Below, in pieces: positions 9,901 through 19,300 of a stretch of DNA of 64,000 nucleotides. Where the stretch lies: assembly GCA_964650885.1 (NCBI GenBank), contig CAZYXG010000006.1, forward strand, positions 1 to 64,000, written 5' to 3'. Each line of letters opens with the position of its first letter. Position 1 is the first letter of the stretch. The stretch comes from JAPLFM01 sp964650885 (lineage in GTDB: Bacteria; Bacteroidota; Ignavibacteria; Kapaibacteriales; UBA2268). Made by a program: the position numbers and the translations under genes. The notes under the pieces are model-generated. The model was not told where the DNA came from and searched no databases. It worked only from the letters and a program-made list of their open reading frames with translations.

Positions 9901-12900
9901 CACCAGATCTAAATGCAGTTCTATCGAAGTCGAATCCAACCCAACGAACTAATACATCAGTTTTAGTGTTAGCAACAAGTTGTTCTTTTTTAGGTTCAAC
10001 TAATTTCAAGAAAGGAATTGCACCAGCATAGCTGAAGCCATTGTTTCTGTAAACTTGTAGTTGTCTAGCTTCCATAGAAGCAGAACCAGCAGTTGAAAGA
10101 ATGTTGTTGTATGCATAATCCGAAGTTTGCAATGCACCACCATTCATATCGAATGAAGCAACTAAGTTAGTGTTGAAAGTAGACAATAATTCATTGCCAC
10201 GTACTGACATAGCACCACGGATGAAGTTAGTCAATTCAGTTGGTTCGTTACCAGTGATAGCGACGCCACCAGGGATACCGTTCCAGAAACGCAATCCTTT
10301 CAATTCACCAATGAAGTTTTTAGTCAATGTAGCAGAAGCTCCAGTTGGCTGATACCCAACATAAGTAGGGAAAGTGTTTACTGTATTTACAGCAACATTA
10401 GAACCCAATTGAGCAGTGATTACAGAAGCTTCTTGTACTTTACCATCAATATAGAATTTGATAGAAGAAGTACCAACGCCATTAGCTAAGTTTAAGAAAA
10501 CACCTACGTGAGTCCAAGCTGAATCCATAACTTGAGTATTTGGCTCAAATACGTAATCAGTTGTATCAGAAGTAGCTGTTAAAACTGTACCATTTGTAGT
10601 AGTCAAAACGAATTGCAATTGACCGCTTTTCATTAATCTTAAAGCATAGTGGTAATTGTTAGTAGTAGAATCAACTTTCGCAATAATTGGGAAATATGAT
10701 TCAGTAGTAGTTGGGAATCTGTAAGGACGAATCCAAGATTCAATAAATGCTGCACCACCAGTTAAATTCATTTCTGAACCAGAAAGAATTCTCATTTCAG
10801 AAGTACCAGTATTTTTAGCTGCAAAGTAAGGAGCAACTACGAAATCACCAGTAATATCAGAAATGTCTGTTTGACCTTTAGAAGAATTTCCTCTAACTCT
10901 CAATTTAACTGTTTTAGAGTATTGAGTAGCAATTGGATAAATGTTCTGCAAGTCATTGTAAGCACCACTAGAAGTAGCAGATTTGTATGGCTGCCAAGTA
11001 GCAGAGCCAGTTTCAATGTCAAGATTGTTTAACAAAGCACCAGGAGTAGTGTTGTCAATAGCAGTTGCCCATTGAGTACCACCATCTCTTGTGAATTCAA
11101 TTGTCAAATCATCGCCAGAAGTAGCTGAGATATCACCCAAACCGTATGATGCCCAACGAACAGCTGTGTTAGAAGCAGTTAAATTAGATACACCAGAGCC
11201 AGTGCTTGGTGAAGTAATTTTTAAGTGACCTCTATCTGGTCTGTACGGATAAGTTTCAGTAGCAACTTCACTTGAAACAGAAGTAAATGAAGGATTAGTG
11301 TAAAGTGCTATTGGGTTGATACCATTTTGGATTGAATTAGAAGCCAAATCATTACTTACTCCACTAAAGTCATAGTATAGTTCTAAACCGCTTCTCATAT
11401 CGCTAGCGGCAACAGTAGCAGGAGTAGTAACACCAGCTAAGTTTGCACGGATTTGAGCTTGAGTTAAAGCAAGTCTCCAAACACGTACTTCTTTTACACC
11501 AGCATTTAAGTAGTTTTTAGCTTGTAATCCACTAGTAGGATTTACACCAACCCAAACTGGGTGGTTAAAAGTAGCTAAACGAATATCAGCTGCATTGTTG
11601 TTTGTTGTAGTTGCAACTAATTCACCGTTCACATATAATGAAACAACGTTATTATTTACAACACCAGCTAAATGTACCCAATTTGTAGAGTGAGTGCTGC
11701 TGATTGGAATAGCATCGCTAACAGCTGTTAAAGCATCTGGAGCAATCAAAGTAGCGATGTAAGCACCACCATTTTCACCACGACCAGTTCCACCAGTTTT
11801 TTCTCTAACTCTAAATGCAGGATATTTACCATCTTGTAAGTAAAGACTGAATGCACCTTCAGTAACTGCTGATTGAGAAGCAGGACCTGTACAAACAACA
11901 CCTGGTTCAGCACCAGCTGCAGTTTGAATTGAATTTAAGTTAATCCAAGATTCTACAGTCAATTGTGAAGAGTTACTAAAGTTATCTCTAGTTCTCAAGT
12001 AAGTGCTTGTTCCATTCAATTGCATGAAGAACAAACGAGAAAGTACGAATTTAGAATCACTTATATCAAAAGGGTTGCCAGAAGCTTTTCCTCTTGAAGA
12101 GATTGCAGCACTATTACCAGTTTGATCTAATTGAGTAATTCTTAATTTTGCTTCTTCTGAACGAGGAGCAAAATATTGATCGCGTGACCAAATTACTCTT
12201 AAAATTCCACCAAAACCTGGGTTTGAAACAACTGGTAATTGGCTACCATTTGCTTGAGTTACTATGTAACCAGCAGTTGTACCAGTAGTAGTTGTGATTT
12301 CACCAGATTTGTGGTTTGCAGAAGTAATGCTTGATTCAACATCTCTTACTTCAGCAAATCTGAAAGTTTCAGCAGACCAAGTAGTACCGTTATTAGTAGA
12401 GTAATCTACTGCATAAGCTAATACGTTTGTACCGTATTCATTTGAAACAGCTGGAGTAATTAAACCAGAGCGTTCAAAATAAACTGGGTAACCAGCTACT
12501 GATAAAGAAGCATAAGTTTTGTTTCTGTTTACTGCTTCATTTGGGCCATTAGGATTTAAAATTGTAATCCCTTTGATTGTGAAAGCAGAAGCTGAAGTCA
12601 AACTTACTGTAGATGCAATGTTATTACCAGATGCATCAGCAGCAGCGAATTGACCAATACCTGTGCCAGACACTAACGCAATACTTGTGTTAGTTGTTGT
12701 AGTCAAAGTAGCATGGTTGGTGATGTTGAATTTCAAAATACCAACAAATGTACCGCGACCAGTTGAAGCTACATCTAAGCCACCTGTGAAAGGTAAAACT
12801 CCAGATGCTGTTACGTCTAATTGATAAACGTAAGTTGAACCATCGTTAGCCGCTTGTGCAGCTAAGTTGTTATAGTCATTTAAACCATTGAAACCAGATG

Positions 12901-13240
12901 TGATAGACACATAAGGTGCTGCTGCGTTAGCATCATAGCTAACTGAATCTGTAGAGCCCAATGAATATGTTGGCGATACAGTTGGTGCAGCAGGTGTTAA
13001 GAATCCTGCGTTATATGACACTGCAAGTGACATATTTGAGATTCTTGGTGCAGCTGTGTTTAGTTTTTTCAACCAAACTTCAACCCCTATTTGGTTCCCC
13101 ATTCTTCTTTGAGTCAAAGATACCGAATAGTTTTGGGCAGCTACATCTTGTGCGAACACAATTAGTGCTGCAGCTAGTAGCAATAGTAGGCTCCATCCTT
13201 GGCTGCCTTTATTTGCCGTAAAAATTCTTCTCAAGTTCAT
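6998..13240 (-). CDS. Giant secreted LamG/dockerin-like protein with type IX sorting domain
   Basis: This is a 2080-residue cell-surface or secreted protein. A long signal peptide ends near VFAQDVAAQ (about residue 36), with Gln at the likely mature end. Visible modules, positions approximate: a cohesin-like beta domain (37-225); a LamG/concanavalin-like domain (about 400-605, with TVESWINLNS and WVHLAGVVNNNVVSLYVNGE); a second LamG (about 800-990, with FIESWIRPYRF and FYIDGKVQEAS); a dockerin-like pair of Ca-binding loops (about 1425-1475: DVFRDGKINSADR and DVTGDGIVNGTDR); another cohesin-like domain (about 1550-1690); three Ig-like 'SPNGGENW' type repeats (about 1695-1990); and a type IX sorting domain (about 1998-2080, AAYPNPFVTETSVEF to the end). 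LamG domains usually bind glycans or proteins, so adhesion is the likely role, by inference. It follows the 2308-residue gene by 101 bp on the same strand. Confidence 0.9.
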   Translation of the reverse strand: MNLRRIFTANKGSQGWSLLLLLAAALIVFAQDVAAQNYSVSLTQRRMGNQIGVEVWLKKLNTAAPRISNMSLAVSYNAGFLTPAAPTVSPTYSLGSTDSVSYDANAAAPYVSITSGFNGLNDYNNLAAQAANDGSTYVYQLDVTASGVLPFTGGLDVASTGRGTFVGILKFNITNHATLTTTTNTSIALVSGTGIGQFAAADASGNNIASTVSLTSASAFTIKGITILNPNGPNEAVNRNKTYASLSVAGYPVYFERSGLITPAVSNEYGTNVLAYAVDYSTNNGTTWSAETFRFAEVRDVESSITSANHKSGEITTTTGTTAGYIVTQANGSQLPVVSNPGFGGILRVIWSRDQYFAPRSEEAKLRITQLDQTGNSAAISSRGKASGNPFDISDSKFVLSRLFFMQLNGTSTYLRTRDNFSNSSQLTVESWINLNSIQTAAGAEPGVVCTGPASQSAVTEGAFSLYLQDGKYPAFRVREKTGGTGRGENGGAYIATLIAPDALTAVSDAIPISSTHSTNWVHLAGVVNNNVVSLYVNGELVATTTNNNAADIRLATFNHPVWVGVNPTSGLQAKNYLNAGVKEVRVWRLALTQAQIRANLAGVTTPATVAASDMRSGLELYYDFSGVSNDLASNSIQNGINPIALYTNPSFTSVSSEVATETYPYRPDRGHLKITSPSTGSGVSNLTASNTAVRWASYGLGDISATSGDDLTIEFTRDGGTQWATAIDNTTPGALLNNLDIETGSATWQPYKSATSSGAYNDLQNIYPIATQYSKTVKLRVRGNSSKGQTDISDITGDFVVAPYFAAKNTGTSEMRILSGSEMNLTGGAAFIESWIRPYRFPTTTESYFPIIAKVDSTTNNYHYALRLMKSGQLQFVLTTTNGTVLTATSDTTDYVFEPNTQVMDSAWTHVGVFLNLANGVGTSSIKFYIDGKVQEASVITAQLGSNVAVNTVNTFPTYVGYQPTGASATLTKNFIGELKGLRFWNGIPGGVAITGNEPTELTNFIRGAMSVRGNELLSTFNTNLVASFDMNGGALQTSDYAYNNILSTAGSASMEARQLQVYRNNGFSYAGAIPFLKLVEPKKEQLVANTKTDVLVRWVGFDFDRTAFRSGDNATALASDLEWSGNSGGNVVTFPYNATASDNDIVTLTDAFTLPLTTTYRFAGVNPPHLQFAGKLDMSIAKFNTPSQEAIPAILENGRLRLKGRTTINSAAANEYTTFSLLRTEGPRFTITPASNFTVRALLEGYHQGAATAFTGNLGTTFVTNGMRVKLYNSLAGRPNAVVAEQVSASGYSDKDPLGTFVRGTAGASFGNIPFVFQSLQDGNYWVLVEHQNHLPVLSKYAAAFAFTGDNLSTWAVESGWDFQGWGGTASNTLTAVSSTPGLTYTAYGYSETNKALTNYGATGLHYNDGQSENITTNSLAAMVAGDVFRDGKINSADRVQVRLDAAGAGASRSDVTGDGIVNGTDRNIVDRNNGKFFSLADLFPTLYSGANQVNDNKGMIVNNPLYEKFETLSVKDAEKGQTKSKANQTESKGLGFKYKVNAEPELSADEQFINMPVYITNQGDDWAFANSTFGLNYNPNLLEYVGITGTEGSPWSNNPDYGYIGSIYSGPTESAPNAVPDLRTIEIDYDYYARKSGINVPSTKTLVGTLVFKIRKESNEYAFKWNNSTVVWTVDGVNLTKDGYFVDVTPVSTVKIASITSPNGGENWKAGRVYEVTWKKPSFTTNVNIQYSLDNGSVWSKINADPVSVNNLSFVWQVPNVNSSEVLVRLVDVNTGLEIDRTDNIFSILPPANFISKPAAKDPIYFGGTKSSINWVVEETSNVRFEFSADGTNNWTTVVGEVNSANGQVEWTIPANVNTKNAVIAMYDATTGQFLAASEPFKVLAGTVSLTRPSAGEKLTGLSNAKVQWNSNNVQLFDLQLSIDGGAKWQTVATSVAALKKALDWKVVDGITTDNAILRAVYSNDTDLEYSRSQKFGIKPSATDVQEDNANFTVGAAYPNPFVTETSVEFNLPQEEAVTIELYSTTGAMVSTVLENAPMKSGSNNVRIKSNGLTQGVYFVKITAGTKSVIREVVLGK

Positions 13241-13301
13241 TTTTTAATCCTTGAATTTATTAAAATTAATTTTTGATTTCTTTCTTGTCATCAATCCATT
13301 T

Positions 13302-13325
13302 GGCTCACCTCGTTCGAGATGAGCC
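13302..13325 (-). other. Strong intercistronic hairpin between the two giant genes
   Basis: A near-perfect hairpin has outer stem GGCTCA/TGAGCC (13302-13307 with 13320-13325) and inner stem CTCG/CGAG around a TT loop, with one C-A mismatch. It sits 16 bases after the stop of the upstream 2308-residue gene and about 60 bases before the next start. No T run follows on the minus strand, so it is more likely an RNA-stability or partial-attenuation element than a full terminator. Confidence 0.6.
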
Positions 13326-13341
13326 GCCAGGAAAGTTAATC

Positions 13342-16300
13342 TTATTGTACTGGTTGTGAATAAATTTCACTTCCGCTTGTTGAAACTCTAATTGTGTAGT
13401 TGCTTGTGCTGTATTGTGTGCTTGTTGCAGAATATACTTTCACAATGTAATTTCCAGCAGGAACACTATTTAAGATAACGATGTCGTTACCAGTAGATAA
13501 TACTGCTGAAGAACGTAACAATTTAGGAGATCCAACTGAGTTTGGAGTATTGATGTCATAAAGTTCCAATGTATAGTTAGCTGGCATGTTTGATAATTTT
13601 ACCATAACATTTGGTTTGCTTGTGTTAACTACAAATTGATAGAACAATGTGTCAGTTGCTGAAGTTATTGCTCCAGTTATATCCAAATCAGTTGCAATAG
13701 CTGCTGCAGAAGAAGCTGTTCCAATTGCACCCAAACTTCCAGCTGGAGTTAAGCCAGCTTTAGGATTTTGTACAGTTGTTGATGTGTAACTTGGTGTTAC
13801 AACATAGTTTTCTAATGCCGATGCTGTTGTTCCATTGTATTCAAACACTTGGAAGTAATATTCTTTATCCGGTGTTAAACCTAATACTGTGAACGCTGAA
13901 GTTGCACTTGTTGTGTTTAATACTACGAATGAACCAGGACCTGTTTGAGAAGAAGCTGTTGCATTTTTAACATTTGCTACGCCTGTGTAAGACATTCCAT
14001 CAGTAGGTGCTACTGGTGGCAATCCTTCTCTTACTACTACTAAACGTGCAGCACCATTACCAGCTGTGAAGCTTGAAATTGGAGCTGTTGTTGCAGTTAA
14101 AGTACCCAATACGATATTAGTTGCTTGTGTTGTTGGTTGTGCTGGCAATATTTTAATTGCTGAAGATGTTTTAGTAGTACCTACTGTTACCGTTAATGAT
14201 GAACCAGATAATACTAACAATTCAGAAACTGTACCAGAAGCGTAAGTCAATGTTGGAGTAACTGTTGTATAGTTAGAACCAGCAGTGATTGAACCAGTGT
14301 TTGTTGTAACAGTTGCATTGATTGCACTACCTAAAGTAGCTGTTTGTGTTACTGTTACGTTTGCAGGTACACCAGAGTTATCTTGTGCTTGTACTGCAAA
14401 TGCTACTGTTCCGCCTGTTGTAATTTGAGTAGATGATTGACCAACTAAAGCCAATTTAACTGCTGTACCAGGTATTTTGATTGTTTGAGTATTTCCAGTT
14501 ACAGTTGCAAATGTATTAATTTGAACTGGGCTAGTGATTGTCAAAAAATCTCTACTTGGCATAGACACTACGATAGTACCGTTGCTTGTAGCTAATAAAG
14601 CCATTGAAGCTGTTACGATATATTTACGTGCTGCAGTTAAGCTTTGAACTGTAGTGTATGATGGGAATATCAATTGTCCGCTAGCCAAAGAGCTAACGTT
14701 AGCAATTAATTCTCCAGCATCAGGATAGCCATTACCATTTAAGTCGCTATATAATTTCCATGCTGTTACATCGCTAGTAGAAGCTCCACCACCGAAAGTA
14801 ACGTTCATTGTTAATGCAGTAAATCCTACTGTTGTAACTGCGTTATCTGGAGTGATTGTGAATCCAAAAATTGGCAAGTTAGTTACATTACGTCCCAAAA
14901 AGCCAGCAACTGGCATATTTGCAGATGATAATGTTGCTGTCGCTTTTACGAAGCTGAATGTTTTACCAGCTATTGTAGTAGCTGAAGTTGTTCCATTCAA
15001 TTTTGTATAGCGTTTGCCAGCTGTTGTGCTAACGAATGATGAATGTGCTATTGATGTAGTGATGTTTGCTGCAGATGCATCAACACCATTTTTAACTCCT
15101 GCTACTATGAAAAAGTTTTTCTGAGTAGATGAAGTTCCAACACCACCTGTGATTGCGATAGCGAAGCTATTTGTACCAGGTGTTGTTGTTGTTGTCAATA
15201 ATACGTTATCAGCAGTTGTAGAGTAATCGTTATCTGTTGATTGGTAAACTTTGAAGTTTTCAAAGATTCCAGAAGCATCAGCAGAAGTTGTTACTGTAAA
15301 GCCAGTAAAATCTGCAACTGAAGTTGAAGTAATTGCGAAACCTACTAATGAGTTATTAGTTGAACCAGCTACTAATCCAGACTCAGAAATACCTTTATTT
15401 AAAGGTTCTGCCATTATACTTGGCAAGAATGTATAGCTTGAGTTTGAAAGTGAAGTAGCCGCTTTCACGATACCGTCAGTTACTAAAATACTAGTGTAAG
15501 CAAGTGATGGAGTAAGAGCAGCAGTTGCAGCTGTTACTGTAGAATTCACATCAGCTACTAAGAAGTAGTTGATTGGAGTGCCACTTGCAAGTGTATTGTT
15601 TGTAGTCAAAGCAAAAGTAACTTTATTATCAGCTGAAGTTCCAAATGATGGAGTGATTACTAATAATGTATTGTCGCTTGTTGTTGAGAAGTCATTATCG
15701 CTTGATGCATATAATTTGAAGTTAGTCAATTCTGAACCTGTTAAAGTTCTATTGAAATCAAATTGTAATGAATTAACTGTTACAGCTCCTGTTGATGATA
15801 ATTTAGCACCAAGAATTGCTTTACCAGTTGTTCCTGCTACCAAAGCTGTAGTAGTTGGCTCTACACCCAAAGATACTTGTGTCATATCTACTAAGCTAGG
15901 AATAGCTGCAGTAAAGAATGAGTTAGCACCTGTGAATTGATCAATACCAGTTACTCTTAAGTAGTTGTTTGTTGCGTCTTTTGTAGAAACTGCATAGTAC
16001 CAAGGACCAGCAGCAGCCGAAGAGTTAACCAAATCAAGATTTGCTTCTGTATTTCCAGAAAGTTCTGAATCATCGTATCTCAATGTAGCAGCAATAGTTG
16101 CACCAGCAGTTGCTGATGTAATTTCATAGTATCTTGAGATACCAACTGCTGCACCTACTGTGCGGCCGATGTGTGAACGTTTAACTGTTGTATTACCCAT
16201 AGAAGCAGTTGAAGTAAATTGAGCTCCCAAACCACCTAAGTTGTTTGCTGTTTCAATTGCCAATACTTTTGTGATATATACATAACCAGTTGCAGTAGAT

Positions 16301-19300
16301 ACACCAGTGTTTTTAACTGTGTTTCCTGGAGTTTCACTCAATAAACCAGCTGTTCCGTCTATTTCAAGAATGTTATTACCATTCAAATCCAAATCGCCAG
16401 ATTGAAGACGTAATGTTTTGAAGATAGTCAACTGACTTGCTGTTATGTTAGTTCCTGAAGAAGCTAATTTTGCACCATTTGAATTGCTAATTGTTACGTT
16501 TTGCAAATCAATTGTACCAGCAGCACCACCAGTGATAGTTTGTTCAGTAGTTCCATTCAACCAAATTTTTGAACCAGTACCAGCTATGAAAGATGTTGCA
16601 TTGGCGAAAGTTAAATCACCTTTCACAAACATTTCACGACCAGCGTTTGCTACGTCAAAAGTTTGAGCATTTCCAGTTAAATTCAATCCGTTAAAAGTTA
16701 ATGCTGAAGCACCGTTTAAAGTATTCGCATTGTTAATATTAGAAGTAGCTCCAGAAACTGTTACAGTTCCAGCAGTAGCTGTGAATTTACCACCTAAAGC
16801 ACCACCAATAGTTATATCTTTACCAACAGTGAAACTTGTAGCAGTTGCTACGTTATTAGATGCAACGTTTGCAACAGTNNNNNNNNNNNNNNNNNNNNNN
16901 NNNNNNNNNNNNNNNNNNNNNNNNNNNNNNNNNNNNNNNNNNNNNNNNNNNNNNNNNNNNNNNNNNNNNNNNNNNNNNGTTGCAGTTGTGTTAATAATAG
17001 CAAAAGTACCAGCAGTTGTTACACCTGTACCAGTGATAATTAATTTGCCAAAAGTAAGAGTACCAGCAGCATTCACTATAGAACCAGCAGATCCACTCAT
17101 AGTTACAACTTCAGTTACAGTTGCATTCACAAATGAAGCATTACCTAACATTTCTAATTTGCCAGAAATAATAACGTTACCAGTTTGTCCTACAACTAAA
17201 GCACCTGCTTGTACCTGTACATTTCTAAATGTACCCAAGAAAGCACCAGTAACAAAACCAAAGTTAGTAACAGCAGATCCAACATATAAGTCAGTATTTG
17301 CATGTATTGAGTTAGCACCAGAAGTATTGATAATTGCAGAAAGTAATCCTGCAACAGTTCCATATTTAATTTGTGAATTAGACATAGTTTGGAATATACC
17401 AGCACCAGTAATAGCAGGTTGCAAAGTACCATTCAAATCAATAGTTGCATTTGAATATACTTTAAATGTACCAGTTACAGTGAAACCAGCAGCAGCATTC
17501 GTTGTGAATGTACCACTTGCACCAGCAGGAGCTAAAGCAAATTCAGCAGAAGCACTGATTGTTACACCTGTAATTGCACCAGTATTCATAGCTGAAATAC
17601 CATCAGCAGCAGTTACTGTGAAAGTAGTAGAAGCACCAGTTTGTGACCAAGCTCCAGCAGCACCAGATAAATCATTTCTTACTGACAAACTTACAGCAGA
17701 TGCAATTGCTCCACCCCAAGTCAAATTGAAGAAATTTTTAGTTCCAGCACCTGCAAGTGTACCAGCACCAGCATAAGTAGTAGTTTGCAAATCACCAGCA
17801 GTTAATGAACCAGATACAGTTAATGTACCAGTTGCTAGAATACTAAAGTTAGAAACAACTGTAGTTGCCATAGTTTGTCCAGCAGCAGTTACTGAAGAAG
17901 CCGAAGCTGCAGGAGCAGTAACAGAACCAGAAATTGTCAAACCAAAGAATGTTGGAGCAAGTGCTGGAGTAGGTCCTAAGTAAATATTTTTACTTGTACC
18001 AGACATAGTAATTACACCAGCTGAAGCAACTATACCAGCAACACTTGTATTATTTACAAGATTACCCGCAATTGTAAAGTTAGTCGCAGGAGCTATTGTT
18101 AGTGTACCTGTTAAAGCTAAATCAAAGAATGTCAATGTACCAGCAGCTACTGGAGTTACTTGTGCAGTTAAACCAGAAGCATAAGTAATTACTGAAGGAG
18201 TAGAAGCTGTTAAAATACCAGCACAAGTTAAAATACCAACTATTGTGAAGTTAGAACTTGTAGTCAATGTACCAGGAGTTGACAAATAATTAAATTGAAT
18301 TGCAGATGTAGAAGCAATTGAAATTGTTCTAACACCTGTAATAATCATTGCATTAGCTGTTACAGAGTAAGGAATTGTCATTACAGCAGCACCAGTAGCA
18401 GCGAAGTTACCAGCAACTGTTAATGAACTTGTAGCAGTCAAATAAGTGGTACCAAAAGTAGCGATAGCTGGAGAAAGTGCAGTTGTTGCACCACCAGTTA
18501 TAGTTAAGTTCCCAATGCTAGATACTTGACCAGCATTGATACCAGTACCAGCGTAAGTGGCAGCACTAAAGAAACCAAATGTTGTTTGTGCGTTAGTACC
18601 ATAAAAGTCGAAGTTAATCCCAGAAGCAACACTTACAAATAAAGTAGTACCTTGAGGGAATGCACCAACAAAACCAGTAGATATTGAAGTTCTTACTGTA
18701 CCAGCTGTTAATAAAACACCAGATAAACCTAGAGATGTAATTGCCGTAGAAGCCATATCAATAGTACCAGCAACTAATTGTAAAGAAGCCAATGCAGGAA
18801 CTGAGAAAGAAGCAACGTTTGTTACTGTTCCAGTTGTGTTGATAAAGATACCATCAGTAGCAATTGTAGCACCAGTAGCTAAGAAAGCTGTAGTAGCGTG
18901 TCCAATATTCAAATTACCAGTTCCATTCATAGTAACTTTATTAGCTGCTACATCTAAAACAGCAGCAGCAGCAACTACTAATGAACCACTTACTGTAATG
19001 TCAGCAGCCAAAGTAGAAGTACCGGCAGAAACTGTCAAATTAGTAAATGAATAAGTACCAGCACCCATTGTGTTTGTGCCAGAAAAAGTAATTGTTCCAG
19101 CAGAAGCAGTAAATGAACCAGCACCAACAAAGTCATCGCCAACTGTAAAAGAATCAGTTGAAGTTACCGTACCAGTGTTAGTTAAATCATTAACGATAGT
19201 TAAGTCATTTCCAGAAGAGTAATCAAAACCAGTAATTGAAGTACCAGAAATAGTAACATCAATTGCAGTACCAGCAGTAGTTGGAAAAGTTCTAGTACCA

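Noticed and set aside
16730..17776. Long plus-strand open frame (348 codons) opposite the giant gene
   Set aside because: It is an antisense shadow of repetitive Thr/Ala/Val-rich coding sequence, contains the N gap, and its product is low-complexity with no domain. Similar antisense frames at 15569-15940, 16445-16666, 18836-19054 and 19337-19786 share this origin.
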